NCBI GenBank assembly: GCA_963682055.1
Contig: OY821746.1
Span: 20,898,481 to 20,962,480, forward strand
Length of the DNA: 64,000 nt
Direction of reading: 5' to 3'
Origin: Primula veris
Taxonomy: Eukaryota > Streptophyta > Magnoliopsida > Ericales > Primulaceae
Shown: piece after piece, positions 1-10,960 of the stretch
Layout: every line of letters starts with the position of its first letter
Numbering within the stretch: the stretch's first letter is position 1
Translations under genes and position numbers: made by a program
Notes under the pieces: model-generated
Databases searched by the model: none
Seen by the model: only the letters and a program-made list of their open reading frames with translations
Told to the model about the DNA's origin: nothing

Positions 1-3000
1 TAACTATTTATGCTAGTGTATTTCATTCATCTATAACTTAATTATTTAAATAAGGTTTCCTTATATCTCTAAACACAAATAAATATAAAATTAAAAACAA
101 ACATGATCATGTAGCATCGGGAATATCTAAGTGAAAAATATATATGAATTTTTTTCTCTTTTATTGCTAAAATTAAAAAGAAACATAAAAGTTTTATATG
201 ATCCTTACACTTTGTTCAATATTTATCATGTACCATCATGTAGAATCATCATTATTATGATACATGATCTTGTATAATATACACATCATATACCATCATT
301 TAACATCATCATTATTATGTTACATTGTTAGTGAAATTATAATACGCTACATTTTGCACATCATGTAGCATAGTCACATGATGGTGAAATTATAATATGA
401 TACATGAACTTGAGTTTTTTTATGCTACCGTATGACAAAATCACTATATAGAAGTTCTTCAACATTATTTATTCTATATGATTCTACTTTTATGATAACT
501 TACGTGAATTGAGTAGCATCATATTCATACCACTTTGATATTACAAATATATTAATTTTATAAAAAATTCTACATGATGCTCACAATTTGTTCTAATTGA
601 GAAGTGTAGTAATTGAGTTACAGAACGAAATATGAAAATGTTATAAGATAATATTATAGAGAGATTTAAGAAGAAGTTATGGAATATTTTGTTTGCTAAC
701 AAGGAAATTGAAATTGAAAGTGAAAGATACACTAAATATGTGTAATAACTAATAAGGGGTATAATTGTCGTATTATATTCCATATGTATCAATTGATAAT
801 AAAGATTTAAAAATATAGGATTTTGGAAATTAAGTACATTTATATGTACTAATCAATTATTCTCCCTTCTAGAAAGGTAAAAATACTGTTTATGTGTATG
901 AATATATTAGGCATAAAAATACTCGTTATTACGTGATTCAAACTTTCTTCCAAAATTTTGTTCATGTTAAAAGAAATGCACATACATCTCTTTTGTGCGC
1001 GAAGTAGCTCATACTATAGAAAGTTGCTACGTCACATATACTTATATGTAGTAGTTATATACAAGTGCCTACTTTTCATCTTTTGATGTTGTCACATGTG
1101 AAAAGGATTTTTCATGACCTGGATATATATAGTGATTAGCCAATAACACAAAGTGTTAAACCAATACGACAAAATATTCAGTAAGAACTAGCTTGGGGTC
1201 TTAACTATACTTGTAACCATATGCTGATTCATACGAGGGCCACTGGGGCACACATGCCCTCTAGATTTCTAAAAACAATACTTATTTTGTATATATTTTT
1301 GCAACATAATTAACATAACTTAGTTTGTTACCGCTATGCCTTAAATTCATTTATCTTAGCCCACATTGGTTTGATTATTGTTGGCGGCATTGTAATGCAA
1401 TTTTTTTTATCCTTCTCCATTTAAAGTATATATATGTTATTTGCATAATTAATTAAAAAAAAATTGGCTTAGGTTGTTTCATTTTTGTTAATATAATTGA
1501 CCTAAGATTTCATACTTTAAATTATAAAATATGAAAATTTAACACCAAGAACTATTTTTTTTTTGTTTCAAGGCATTTAAAAAAAATTCTTATTTTCCAA
1601 ATTAAAGTGGTGGGTCGATGTTAATTAAATTGTTTTTTTTTGTTTTCTTTCATTAGTATGTGTTTAATAAATTATTAGTTCTCGTTAACCAATTCATTGT
1701 CGAGTCATCGGTAATGAGATATTTTCTTAAAATCTTTAAAGCAAATTTATTTATTCCAAGAATTATTAAAAGAAACTCTATGTGCATATATATTATTTTT
1801 GTTAGGAGAAGAAAAGTTCAATCGCATATCATATAGTAAAAAAAAATAAATCATATATTCATATTTTAACTATTAAAATAAACTTGCGGTTTTTATTCTA
1901 ATTGTGCTCCCCTCAACCACAATCATGCATCCGCCCCTGGTTGTAAGAGTGAGGATGGATGCTGGAACCAAAATGAAAAAATAAAACGTGAAACTTGAAT
2001 TTATTTTTATTTTTTTCTAAAAATTTATATGTGAAATAATGAAAAACGTACATATAGCAAAAGCGGAAAACGAAAAACTAACAATGAGATTTTGAATAAC
2101 GAGTTCCTCGGTAACAATGATAACCAGTACCATATCACATTGCTGTTTCAGTGAGCAATTTAATAAAGTATCAACTTCTTTTATGAGAACTTGGACCATG
2201 TTAAAATATTAATCAATTTATTTCATTCATTTTCTCAAAATTTGCCAATGATTAAATAATTTTATCACCAAAAAGATTGTCTTTATGTTTTGTATGTAAT
2301 TGTCTTTTTATGTTGGTATGATATTGTATTTGAATACATTTTTTTGGTCCATAAAAATTATATTTACAATTTTTTATTTTATTTTATATTTTTCTTTTTA
2401 TCAAGCAAAATGTGACAAATGCAAGGCCGAACGACTAAGCTAACTAGTCCAACCAAACCTAAAATAAAGGGTATAAAATAAAAATAAAAATGTATTCATC
2501 CTCATAGTTTATTTTTACTCTAATTTTGACGTTTGATATGACATGGTACACTTGACTTCCAAAATAAATTATAAAAATGAACCCAACACTTCATACTTTA
2601 TTAGTTAGGCTTGTTTTTAAGATGGTCTCCATAAGTCGCAATTTATTCAGCTCTCGCCTGCTCATCTAAAAAATGATTCATTTCAATTAAGCTGTAAGTG
2701 TAACCTCTTCTCATGAATTTCTTGCAAGTGCTAAGCTTATTTGAACTCATTACTCATTCAGGGTACCAAATAATAGACATTATACGCACATAACATACTT
2801 GGTCTCCAATATTTATCTTTTACAAAATTACAGGTCATAAATAATATTGGACAAAGAACAAGAAATTATTACAACAAATGCAAGCAGCTCGATGCCTCGA
2901 CATCAGGGTCAGGGAATTGGCAAATCACATATATGTATCAAATTGATTTTATCTCCAATTTTGACATAAAAATAAAATTGGGTATAAAAGAAACTAGATA

Positions 3001-3619
3001 TAGTAGCCTAGTATCTATTACAGGTCAAGTGTGATAAATGATGGAGTAATAATACTTATGGAAGTTATAGGTGAATTGATTAAATGCATGATAAATATCT
3101 ATTTTGACCCGTACAACAATATTTTTGTTCACCGACGCTTGACTTATTTTTCTTCATTTACGTTATTATTGGGTAATAAAACTGTAACGCTCCCCATAGT
3201 TTAACTAATAGTCTACTTAGTTCTATATTTTCAATCTCAGCAGTAGCCTCCAAGTGATAATTAAGGAGATCGATCGTACATATGATTTCATATGGTAAGA
3301 AACTTGATCTATATATGGTTCTTTCATATGTAATAGTGACAATACCAACATATATAAAAAAAAATTGTACAATGGAAAAACCAAAATACTCTAAGTTTTT
3401 CACAAAATAATTATGAGTGGATTGCCAAAATCAAGGAACTTTTAGGATAAATAACCATATCAATTTTCATATTGAGAATATTTTTGAGTAATTTTTCCTC
3501 GTAGTTTACAGAAAACATGTTGATTATTGTTTTTGTTCCCTGCATTTTAATTTTAAAAAAACATCAACATTCGATAAATGAATAATGATTCAATTTGACC
3601 TAAATGAGCAGGAATGAAT
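1..3619. other. Intergenic AT-rich DNA, no gene recognised
   Basis: No reading frame here resembles a known protein; the short open frames are AT-rich and lack domain signals. Positions about 190-420 hold diverged tandem-like copies of a motif built from catgtagcatc, atcattattatg and tgatacatga. The stretch 1245-1940 has edges vaguely like a hAT-type element (cactgggg on the left, gcatccgcccctgg on the right), but I found no matching target duplication. Confidence 0.5.
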
Positions 3620-3621
3620 TA

Positions 3622-3645
3622 CAGTTAAACCTCGATAAATGAATG
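3622..3645 (+). repeat. Left terminal inverted repeat of pogo-like element
   Basis: 24 bp beginning CAGTTAAACCTCG. It is the exact reverse complement of 5818-5841. Confidence 0.93.
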
Positions 3646-3876
3646 TCCGATAAATTAATAATCTCGCCAAATGAATAATTTTTTCCGGTCCCGACTTGGG
3701 CAAATGGGCTAAATGAATAACCTCGCTAAATGCATTAACGAATAATTTTTTTTGAATCCTTAAAGACCCCATGTAAATTAAATGAATAATCATTAAAATT
3801 CATAAGATATATATATATATATATTTATCCTAAAAACAAAAATATTTCTTCCAATCAACAATGTTCATACAAGAAG

Positions 3877-5433
3877 TCATTTCTTCACAAAAAAAGCGTC
3901 TAAAGTTGTTTGTTTTTTCCTTCCACCAAAATGCATCACATCTGTGACTTTTTCTAGTGCAAACACAACTTCTGGAATATTCTGCTCATGCTGTAGCAAA
4001 TAGTTTCGTAGGGTGATTACTGCTTGAAAGGCTTCTTTTGATGACACATTTGGTGTGACGCCACTATCATCTGGTTCTGGATCATTCTCATCATTTAGTA
4101 CGGAGTCGATAATTTTTTCGTCTGTAGGCAATTCCATAACTGCATTATTCTCGTTAGGATAGTTTAAAAGATGTTCGACGTCCATCACATTTCTGTAGCG
4201 TAAATTAGAAATGACATTCATTAATCCTTGGATATATTCTTCTAGTTGATCAACTTCTTCTTCGGGAACATCAATATCTTCAGACCGTATCTTGCAATGC
4301 CGGAAACAATTTGCAATTGTTTTTTCCTTTACATCAAATCTCCAAGCCATGGTAGCAAAATTAATAGCATCCAAAATGTTAATCTTTTCAAGATTTGATG
4401 AGTCAACTTCAAGGCTCTGTAAGATGCTAGAATAATAACGACGTCGATAATGAAGTTTGAATGCCCGAATAATCCCAGCATCACATGGTTGAATTTTAGA
4501 CGTTGTGTTAGGGGGCAAGAAAAATAACTCTACATTATTCAACCCTTCAACAACCTTTGGATGAGCTGGGCAATTATCTACTAACAAGAGAACCTTTCTG
4601 TCATTCATTCTCTTATCAAACCAATGGCAAAATTCTTGAAAAAGCAAACCAGTCATCCAAGCTTTCTTGTTGAACCGATACTCGCAACTAAGATTGTTCA
4701 TGTTCACATTTTTAAAGCATCTAGGTTTTGCATACTTACCAATAACCCAAAGGGGTACTTTGTCGGATCCATCACAATTACAGCAAACCGCAACAGTGAT
4801 TCTCTCCTTGTTTTTCTTTCGTCCTTCAAGCTGCTTTGTGGCAAGTGAATGGTCAGCTTCTAACCGATAAAATAATCCAGTTTCATCCATATTGTAAATA
4901 TCTTTCAACTGAAATTGGTCTAATTTTGACCGTATTCCAGGTAAAGCATTTTCAATGTCCTCCATGTTTACAGAACCGCTTTCACTGAATCGTCGGTAGG
5001 ACTTGATTGAATATCTTGCCTTGAAACGTTCTAACCATCCACTCGAAAAGCTGAATTCTTGATTTGTTTCACCATACATTTTTTGAAAAAACTCTTTTGC
5101 TTTGCTTTGGATCATTTCTCCTGACATATTCACTTTTTCTTGTCTTTGAAGAATCCGTTCATATAAAACTTTCTCTAAATCGGGGTAATTAGCTGACTTG
5201 TGCCTCTTAGCATCGCTATTTTTCATCTCCTCTGACAAATACACTGCTGATCTTTTGAGTGTATTTGATATTGTAGTTTGGCTGGTATCCAAATCAAACT
5301 TTTCCTTCACCCATGCTTGCATATCCTTTTGCGTAAGACTTGGTTGTTCCTTCTTATGCTCACATATGGCCCTCCTTATCTGGTCGGTCAAAGTTGATTT
5401 TGTTGTTGGTTTTGACTGGTGATCGGAAGCCAT
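3877..5433 (-). CDS. Pogo/Tigger-family transposase (CENP-B-like DNA binding, DDE superfamily)
   Basis: This 518-residue frame is uninterrupted. Residues about 15-60 (IRRAICEHKKEQPSLTQKDM onward) form the first helix-turn-helix. Residues about 85-145, ending in SSGWLERFKARYSI, match the CENP-B-type helix-turn-helix. The catalytic region follows, with acidic residues in NMDETGLFY (about D182), LLLVDNCPAHP (about D285) and QPCDAGIIRAFK (about D317). The roughly 31-residue spacing of the last two is typical of pogo. The C-terminus ends QTTLDAFFVKK; a QxxLxxFF motif at this place resembles a PCNA-interacting (PIP) box, reported for pogo-type transposases. The enzyme would cut and re-insert its own element at TA sites in the nucleus. 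The first Met is chosen because it precedes the DNA-binding domain and an in-frame extension is not needed. Family assignment is firm; activity is inferred only from the open frame. Confidence 0.93.
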   Translation of the reverse strand: MASDHQSKPTTKSTLTDQIRRAICEHKKEQPSLTQKDMQAWVKEKFDLDTSQTTISNTLKRSAVYLSEEMKNSDAKRHKSANYPDLEKVLYERILQRQEKVNMSGEMIQSKAKEFFQKMYGETNQEFSFSSGWLERFKARYSIKSYRRFSESGSVNMEDIENALPGIRSKLDQFQLKDIYNMDETGLFYRLEADHSLATKQLEGRKKNKERITVAVCCNCDGSDKVPLWVIGKYAKPRCFKNVNMNNLSCEYRFNKKAWMTGLLFQEFCHWFDKRMNDRKVLLLVDNCPAHPKVVEGLNNVELFFLPPNTTSKIQPCDAGIIRAFKLHYRRRYYSSILQSLEVDSSNLEKINILDAINFATMAWRFDVKEKTIANCFRHCKIRSEDIDVPEEEVDQLEEYIQGLMNVISNLRYRNVMDVEHLLNYPNENNAVMELPTDEKIIDSVLNDENDPEPDDSGVTPNVSSKEAFQAVITLRNYLLQHEQNIPEVVFALEKVTDVMHFGGRKKQTTLDAFFVKK

Positions 5434-5817
5434 CAGACGGAATATTAAGAAAGATTAGAATGAATTATTTACCAAACCAAGACTTTAGAAAAATATATAT
5501 ATTAGTTTGTAGGTAGGTTAGGTACATTGTCTTAGTCTCTAAATATTCCATACATAGAATATTATTATTAGTACATGTTGCATGTATTTAGACTCTAAGT
5601 ATTCCATACATAGAATCTTATAAGTACATGATGCATGTACATAGTCTATATACGTATTTGTACATTAGATGTAAAATAAATAATCATACGAAAAAATAAA
5701 AATGTAAAAATACTATCTAAATGAATAAAAATTCATTTATCGATAAATGAATAATATATTCATTTATCGATAAGTAAATAAACTCACTAAACGAATATTT
5801 TTTGCTGGTCCCAAGAG

Positions 5818-5841
5818 CATTCATTTATCGAGGTTTAACTG
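5818..5841 (-). repeat. Right terminal inverted repeat of pogo-like element
   Basis: 24 bp ending GAGGTTTAACTG, perfectly complementary to 3622-3645 and followed by the duplicated TA. Confidence 0.93.
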
Positions 5842-5843
5842 TA

Positions 5844-8800
5844 ACTAGGTGGGGACAAGAAACTAACCCCTCTTATTTTGTAAAAAAATTGAAGAGAAAT
5901 ATATTTTCTGTCAATAATTAGATCAAAACATCTAAAACTATCATCTCACCCCGTATGAGAAAAAAATATAAAAAATATTAGCATATCCCACTAGAATTAG
6001 ATTGTTAGTAATACGAATGGGGGAAATATGTTATAATTCATCGATCTATGATAGTAAATACGTGAGAAATATGACCAATTCCTCTTACAATCAAGAAGAG
6101 CCAAGAAGGGGTAAATTTTACTAACTATTCATAACTGTTCTTGTTGATAATTCATAACTGATGTGTTTACATAGAAAAACTTACCCTAATCTTAACTCAT
6201 ACGGGGTTGGTCAAGGCTAGGGGTGCCCGTGTGACCGTCGTACAATTCAAATTGGGCATCAAAATAAATCAATTCAAGTTAAATGAGTCTGTCCAATTTA
6301 GTCACTTTTTTTAAAAAAATATCACTATATTTTTTTTATTAATTACAACAATATCATACTCACATAAGCAAATATAAAATAAATATAAAAGTAATAATTA
6401 ATAACATTATTTATCTATGTTTAACAACCAAACATTCTTTTAATTCTTATAATATTATACTATTTTTTTTTGTATTATCCACATATTTGTATCATAAATA
6501 CATTTATTTTTTATATTTTAATTGCACTGCGCATCACACACACAACGGATGAGACACGATTATTATTACACAGCATATGTATTGTTTATTATTATACATT
6601 TCAATATTTATGAACGCAGTGGTCGTTAAATGGGACCCAAGAGTGAAGGTCCAATTACACATTTAGGTAGACAATGAGGGCGGCTATTCCGACCCAACAA
6701 ATCTACCCGAAATACTTACTTGCTGAGGTGGTATAGTACACTACTCACCCTTCTCCACAACTATTGTGTTACTTTGTAATTAATTTTCAATAGTAATTAA
6801 TGTCATAATATTTCTTGTCCACTGGAGTATACTATTAATTATATTTGACATTAACTTAATATAATTGGTCTATATAGTTTCTTAATATTTAAGCTGACGA
6901 ATTATGAAAAGATGATGACCAAAAATATAACTATAAAGTAACATTAAGAGTTATACTAAGCAAAAAGGTACGATACCCAGCACTCCATATAATGTTTTGT
7001 ACAAAATATGTAGCTTCAATCATACAAATGTTTTTTTTTTTTTTTGTTTTTTTAATAATTTGTACGCTGGTCCATGAATTAACAAAACTAATTAAATAGA
7101 TCTTTAGTTTTAGTCAATATTTTTTTACAGTTATTTGTAAGTTGTAATCTTGTCTTTTTTTTTTTCTATATATTTTCCTCCTTTTTTTGTTAAAAGTTGT
7201 GCCTTCCATATGAGCAATTAAAATTTCTTAACTAATCATGTAGTATGTGTTAAAGTTTGGTCATAATTTCTAATTAGTAATTGTATTTATGAGTAATCAT
7301 TGCATAATTACTTAGACATGCTACATAGGTGAAAAAATGTTTGAGGTAAATCATTTCACTTAAAAAATTGTAATATAATAAAATATTCTACTTGGTACAA
7401 AAGTAAATACACTTATTGTCATATTGGCTTCAAAAAATCTGTAACCTGTGCATATTGGCATCCACAAGAACTCTACTGATCATAATCTGAATTTATTTCA
7501 TATATTAATCACAATCATATATGTGCTTATTTGAAAATTTTATTATTTTCATTAGATTTGTACTTTGTATAGTGTTTGGTTGTAAATCAAAAAACTGATT
7601 TCACATGAATTTTTGTCATCTATCTTCTTGTGTTTTTTTTTTATAATCTATATCTTCTTGTGTTTTTTTTATAATCAAACCTTCTTGTGTTCTTATTTGA
7701 ATGAAAAAAAATACATAAATTGAAGAAACATGATTACTAGGAAACAAGAATTCGTATGTGCTAAAAAAAACTTAATGTTAAGATACTAATCTAATCGATG
7801 AAAAGAGTCATGGATAAAAAAAAAATTGAAAGAGAAAGATCCCATTGATTTTGTTTATAGCTTTTTTTTCTATTTTTTATGTTTTTTTTTTACAACTGAT
7901 TTTCACACTTTGTAGTTAAGATAGGGTACAATTTGGGTTTACGCCCTGGATATCAAAAAGTTCCCGACCGGCCCTGAACTCATATAGGTCTGAATAACTA
8001 ACATCAAATTTAAACCTTAATCAAAATATTGAAAACTCACATATTTGTTAAAATTAATACTTGCGGATCATGTGGACTATGTTAGCGAGTAAATAGTATC
8101 CATATGAGCAAACTAGTAAAAGTTACATACGTCTTGCGTGTAAAACGCGTAATGACATAAATCTCGTAGTATATTTTATTTTGAACATAATATTCAGATT
8201 TGATATTATTTATTTTATTATGCAGGTTAAAACGAATTGTTAATTAATTTAGATTACATCCGTAATTAGAAAAATATAGTGAGGACAAATTGTTAATTAA
8301 TTATATTAGGTATATTGGTAATTATTAAAATAGAGTGAAAGTATTTTTAAAAAAAATTGTCAAATTTGACAGATTTAACTTTTTTTGAGTTTGCTTATAT
8401 TAATAGTATAATATTTAACATGTATGTGATTTTTCAATATTTGGACTTCTTATCAAACTTGCGAGTTATGTCATACCTTAGTTGTTACCTAACTTTATAG
8501 GTACTAATTGAGTACAAAACTTGAGAAATCTTAAAAATGTTTAATTACATATCTATATCTAATTAATGTTGTAGAGAAATCTGAACTTTACTAAACTCAA
8601 CTTATAAAACTTATAATGTTGAAGAAGAGCTTATGAACAAATTGATGCTAGTTCGTCAAACATTCGATTCGTTGCTTTCGTTCGTTCTACAGTGGATACA
8701 AGCATACAGACTGTAATTGAACTATACTTGAAACTGCAAGCACCATTATAGTAACACAAATTAACTTACATTTATAAACTGTAATTATATATCTTAGAAA

Positions 8801-8958
8801 GCCGTCAAGGTCAATAATGGAGTTTGTTGGGGTTAAGTTAATAATGTGTTCTTCAACTTCTATATCTACTTACATTTTGCACGAACTTCTGACACACTCA
8901 TCCCCACACTCTGTATTATAATTTATATCTCTATATATTTATTTTTCTTTCATTAAAA
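5844..8958. other. Intergenic region and upstream region of the ERF gene
   Basis: No coding region recognised. It is AT-rich with many poly-T and poly-A runs. The last few hundred bases before 8959 must hold the promoter of the ERF gene. Several TATA-like stretches occur (for example around 8913-8940), but I cannot choose one. Confidence 0.5.
7619..7690 (+). repeat. Short tandem repeat, about three units
   Basis: The motif cttcttgtgttttttttataatc recurs about three times with slightly different T-run lengths, consistent with slippage. No function is apparent. Confidence 0.6.
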
Positions 8959-10649
8959 ATGGTACATTCAAAGAAGTTCAGAGGTGTTAGGCAGCGTCAT
9001 TGGGGTTCTTGGGTCTCTGAAATTCGCCACCCTTTACTGTAAGCTATATCTATATCACATTCACTTACCATTTTTTCACATTTATAAGTATATTTCATCC
9101 TACTCTTCCACTACATTTTAATAAAAAGACTTTGTTATCTCTCTTTCTCACTTCACCAATCATCATCTAGTATAAGAAGAGAGCAAAGCTAGCTTTGGAT
9201 TTTGGAGTAATATTGCTTTCCTATTAAATGCATTTTAAAGTTAATTGATCAACAATTTCGATTTGTTGTATATTTTTTAATTTTTAAAATTAGTATTGGA
9301 TGTTATTGATCTGGTAATGTGAGATACACCAATGTTGCAGAGAATTATCAATGTTTATGTTCTAAAGGGTGACTTATTTAACATTATAGGGAGCCAAAAA
9401 GTGTAGTTAGCATATACGCTTGACTTGTTTTTTGTACTACATGTATTTTATACTTTATTGATTGTAGGTTTGTATAATGTAGTACTACTAATTCCAGCAG
9501 TTGAAATGGTGGAGTTTTTTTTTTTTATTATTATTATTGTTATTATTATTATTATTATTATTATTGGATTATACAAATTATTTTATCTATACTTCATATT
9601 TATGGGGATGCATTAGATTGAGACAAAATTTATGGTTAACGACTCTCGAATTTTACGAATTCTTATTGATGAAACTCTTGCTATAACCTATACTTTCATG
9701 CTATTTTAATTAGGAAGGCAAATAGTTTTAGAAGATTGTGAAAAACTTTAGTTTACTTCTATGCTTAAATTTTTGCCAAGTAGTAGCTTTTTCAGATTAT
9801 ATCCTGAAAAATGGTAATTTGGGGATACACTTTTTTTTCTGTTTTTTTTTTCGTAAGAAGAAAATGAGGCAAGCACTTTTTCAGTGTTTATTTTTTATGG
9901 ATAAATAGAGACATGCACTTATTTAATTAGCATTATTGGAGGAATGTCGCCCTCAAAACATTTTTTTCAGTGTTTTTGAGATCTTGTTTGCCGAGGTTGA
10001 GTCACAATTTGCTTGAATTCCTTTCTTTCTAACTAGTACTTGCTAAAATAGTTAGGAAAGACAAAAGTACTTTAATTTCTTTCTGAAAATACAAAATGAA
10101 AAAGAAATAGTTTAAATTTAAGTCTTTATCTATATAGTTTGATGTGATCATGACAGGAAAAGAAGAATATGGCTAGGCACATTTGATACTGCAGAAGAGG
10201 CTGCCAAGGCTTATGATCAAGCCGCAATTCTAATGAATGGTAGAAATGCAAAAACTAATTTTCCGACGACTAATAAGATCATAGAAGATGGTCAACAAAC
10301 AGGCGAAACATCTTCTCTTTCATCTGAGGGCTTATCCGAGATCTTGCGTGCCAAGCTTAAGAAATGTAGCAAAACACCGTCCCCGTCGCTCACTTGCCTT
10401 AGGCTTGACACTGAAAACTCACACATAGGAGTGTGGCAAAAGCGAGCAGGGGCATGCTCGGATTCAAGTTGGGTCATGAGGGTAGAGTTGGGGAAGAAGA
10501 ATGACGGTAGTGTCGTGGCTGAAAAGACCATTTTACCCTTGGTCAACTCTTCCGAAATGGTGGAACCAAGCTTGAGAAATGAGATGAAGGAAGAGGAGAG
10601 GATTGCTCTTCAAATGATTGAGGAGCTTCTTCAAAGCCCTTGTGCTTAG
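8959..10649 (+). CDS. WIN1/SHINE-clade AP2/ERF transcription factor (2 exons)
   Basis: Exons are 8959-9038 and 10157-10649, joined by a 1118-bp GT-AG intron inside the AP2 domain, as in the SHINE clade. The product has 190 residues, close to the known family length. The AP2/ERF domain spans about residues 5-63 ([20 protein letters not shown] at the start, [19 protein letters not shown] at the end). Both SHINE signature motifs are present. The middle motif lies at about residues 88-125 ([20 protein letters not shown], then VWQKRAG). The C-terminal motif lies at about 171-187 ([12 protein letters not shown]). In Arabidopsis this clade activates cutin and wax biosynthesis genes in the epidermis; the same nuclear role is inferred here. 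The start codon begins the MV-KKFRGV N-terminus usual for the clade. Which of the SHN1-3 paralogues it equals cannot be decided from this window. Confidence 0.95.
9525..9566 (+). repeat. (ATT)n microsatellite in ERF intron
   Basis: An ATT trinucleotide run interrupted once by GTT, following a T-run, inside the single intron of the SHINE-like gene. Confidence 0.85.
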
Positions 10650-10883
10650 GGGCCGAAATGAATTTTTAAATTCAGACTTGGTAGTTGGAGAAGGCTTTCT
10701 GGGACAAAATATCTAAATGGAAATTCTATTCAAAATTTCGAGACATAATTACTTGCTTTACAAGTTCAAATATAGTTACATGTATATGCTTATTACATGC
10801 TTGTTTTTTCCTTTAAGTTGTGTTGGTGTGGGTACACATAATTCTCAAAGAAAGAATAGGGTTTGGGTTTATCTTTTTTTCTA

Positions 10884-10960
10884 AATAAAGTTTTCCTTAC
10901 TATGTAAATCACTTGTAATTTTAAAACAGGCGTTGATGTAATACAATTATATTGAATAAA
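10884..10960 (+). terminator. Candidate polyadenylation signals of the ERF gene
   Basis: AATAAA occurs at 10884-10889 and 10955-10960, about 235 and 306 bp after the stop codon. These are plausible near-upstream elements for 3'-end formation. Placement is by motif only. Confidence 0.4.

Larger units (their letters stand above)
3622..5841 (-). mobile_element. Complete pogo/Tigger-like DNA transposon (Lemi1/Emigrant type)
   Basis: The element is 2220 bp long. It begins with CAGTTAAACCTCG at 3622 and ends with the exact inverse at 5841. The terminal inverted repeats match perfectly for 24 bp, and similarity continues inside around GGTCCC. It is flanked by TA on both sides (3620-3621 and 5842-5843), the target duplication of the Tc1/mariner/pogo superfamily. 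The only long frame inside is an intact transposase on the minus strand. The terminus resembles, from memory, that of plant pogo elements of the Lemi1/Emigrant group. Subterminal DNA carries repeated aaatgaataa motifs, which could be transposase binding sites. Perfect ends and an open transposase frame suggest the copy is young and possibly autonomous. Confidence 0.93.

Noticed and set aside
1245..1940. Possible hAT-like element
   Set aside because: The edges are only weakly complementary (about 9 of 15 positions) and I found no 8-bp duplication.
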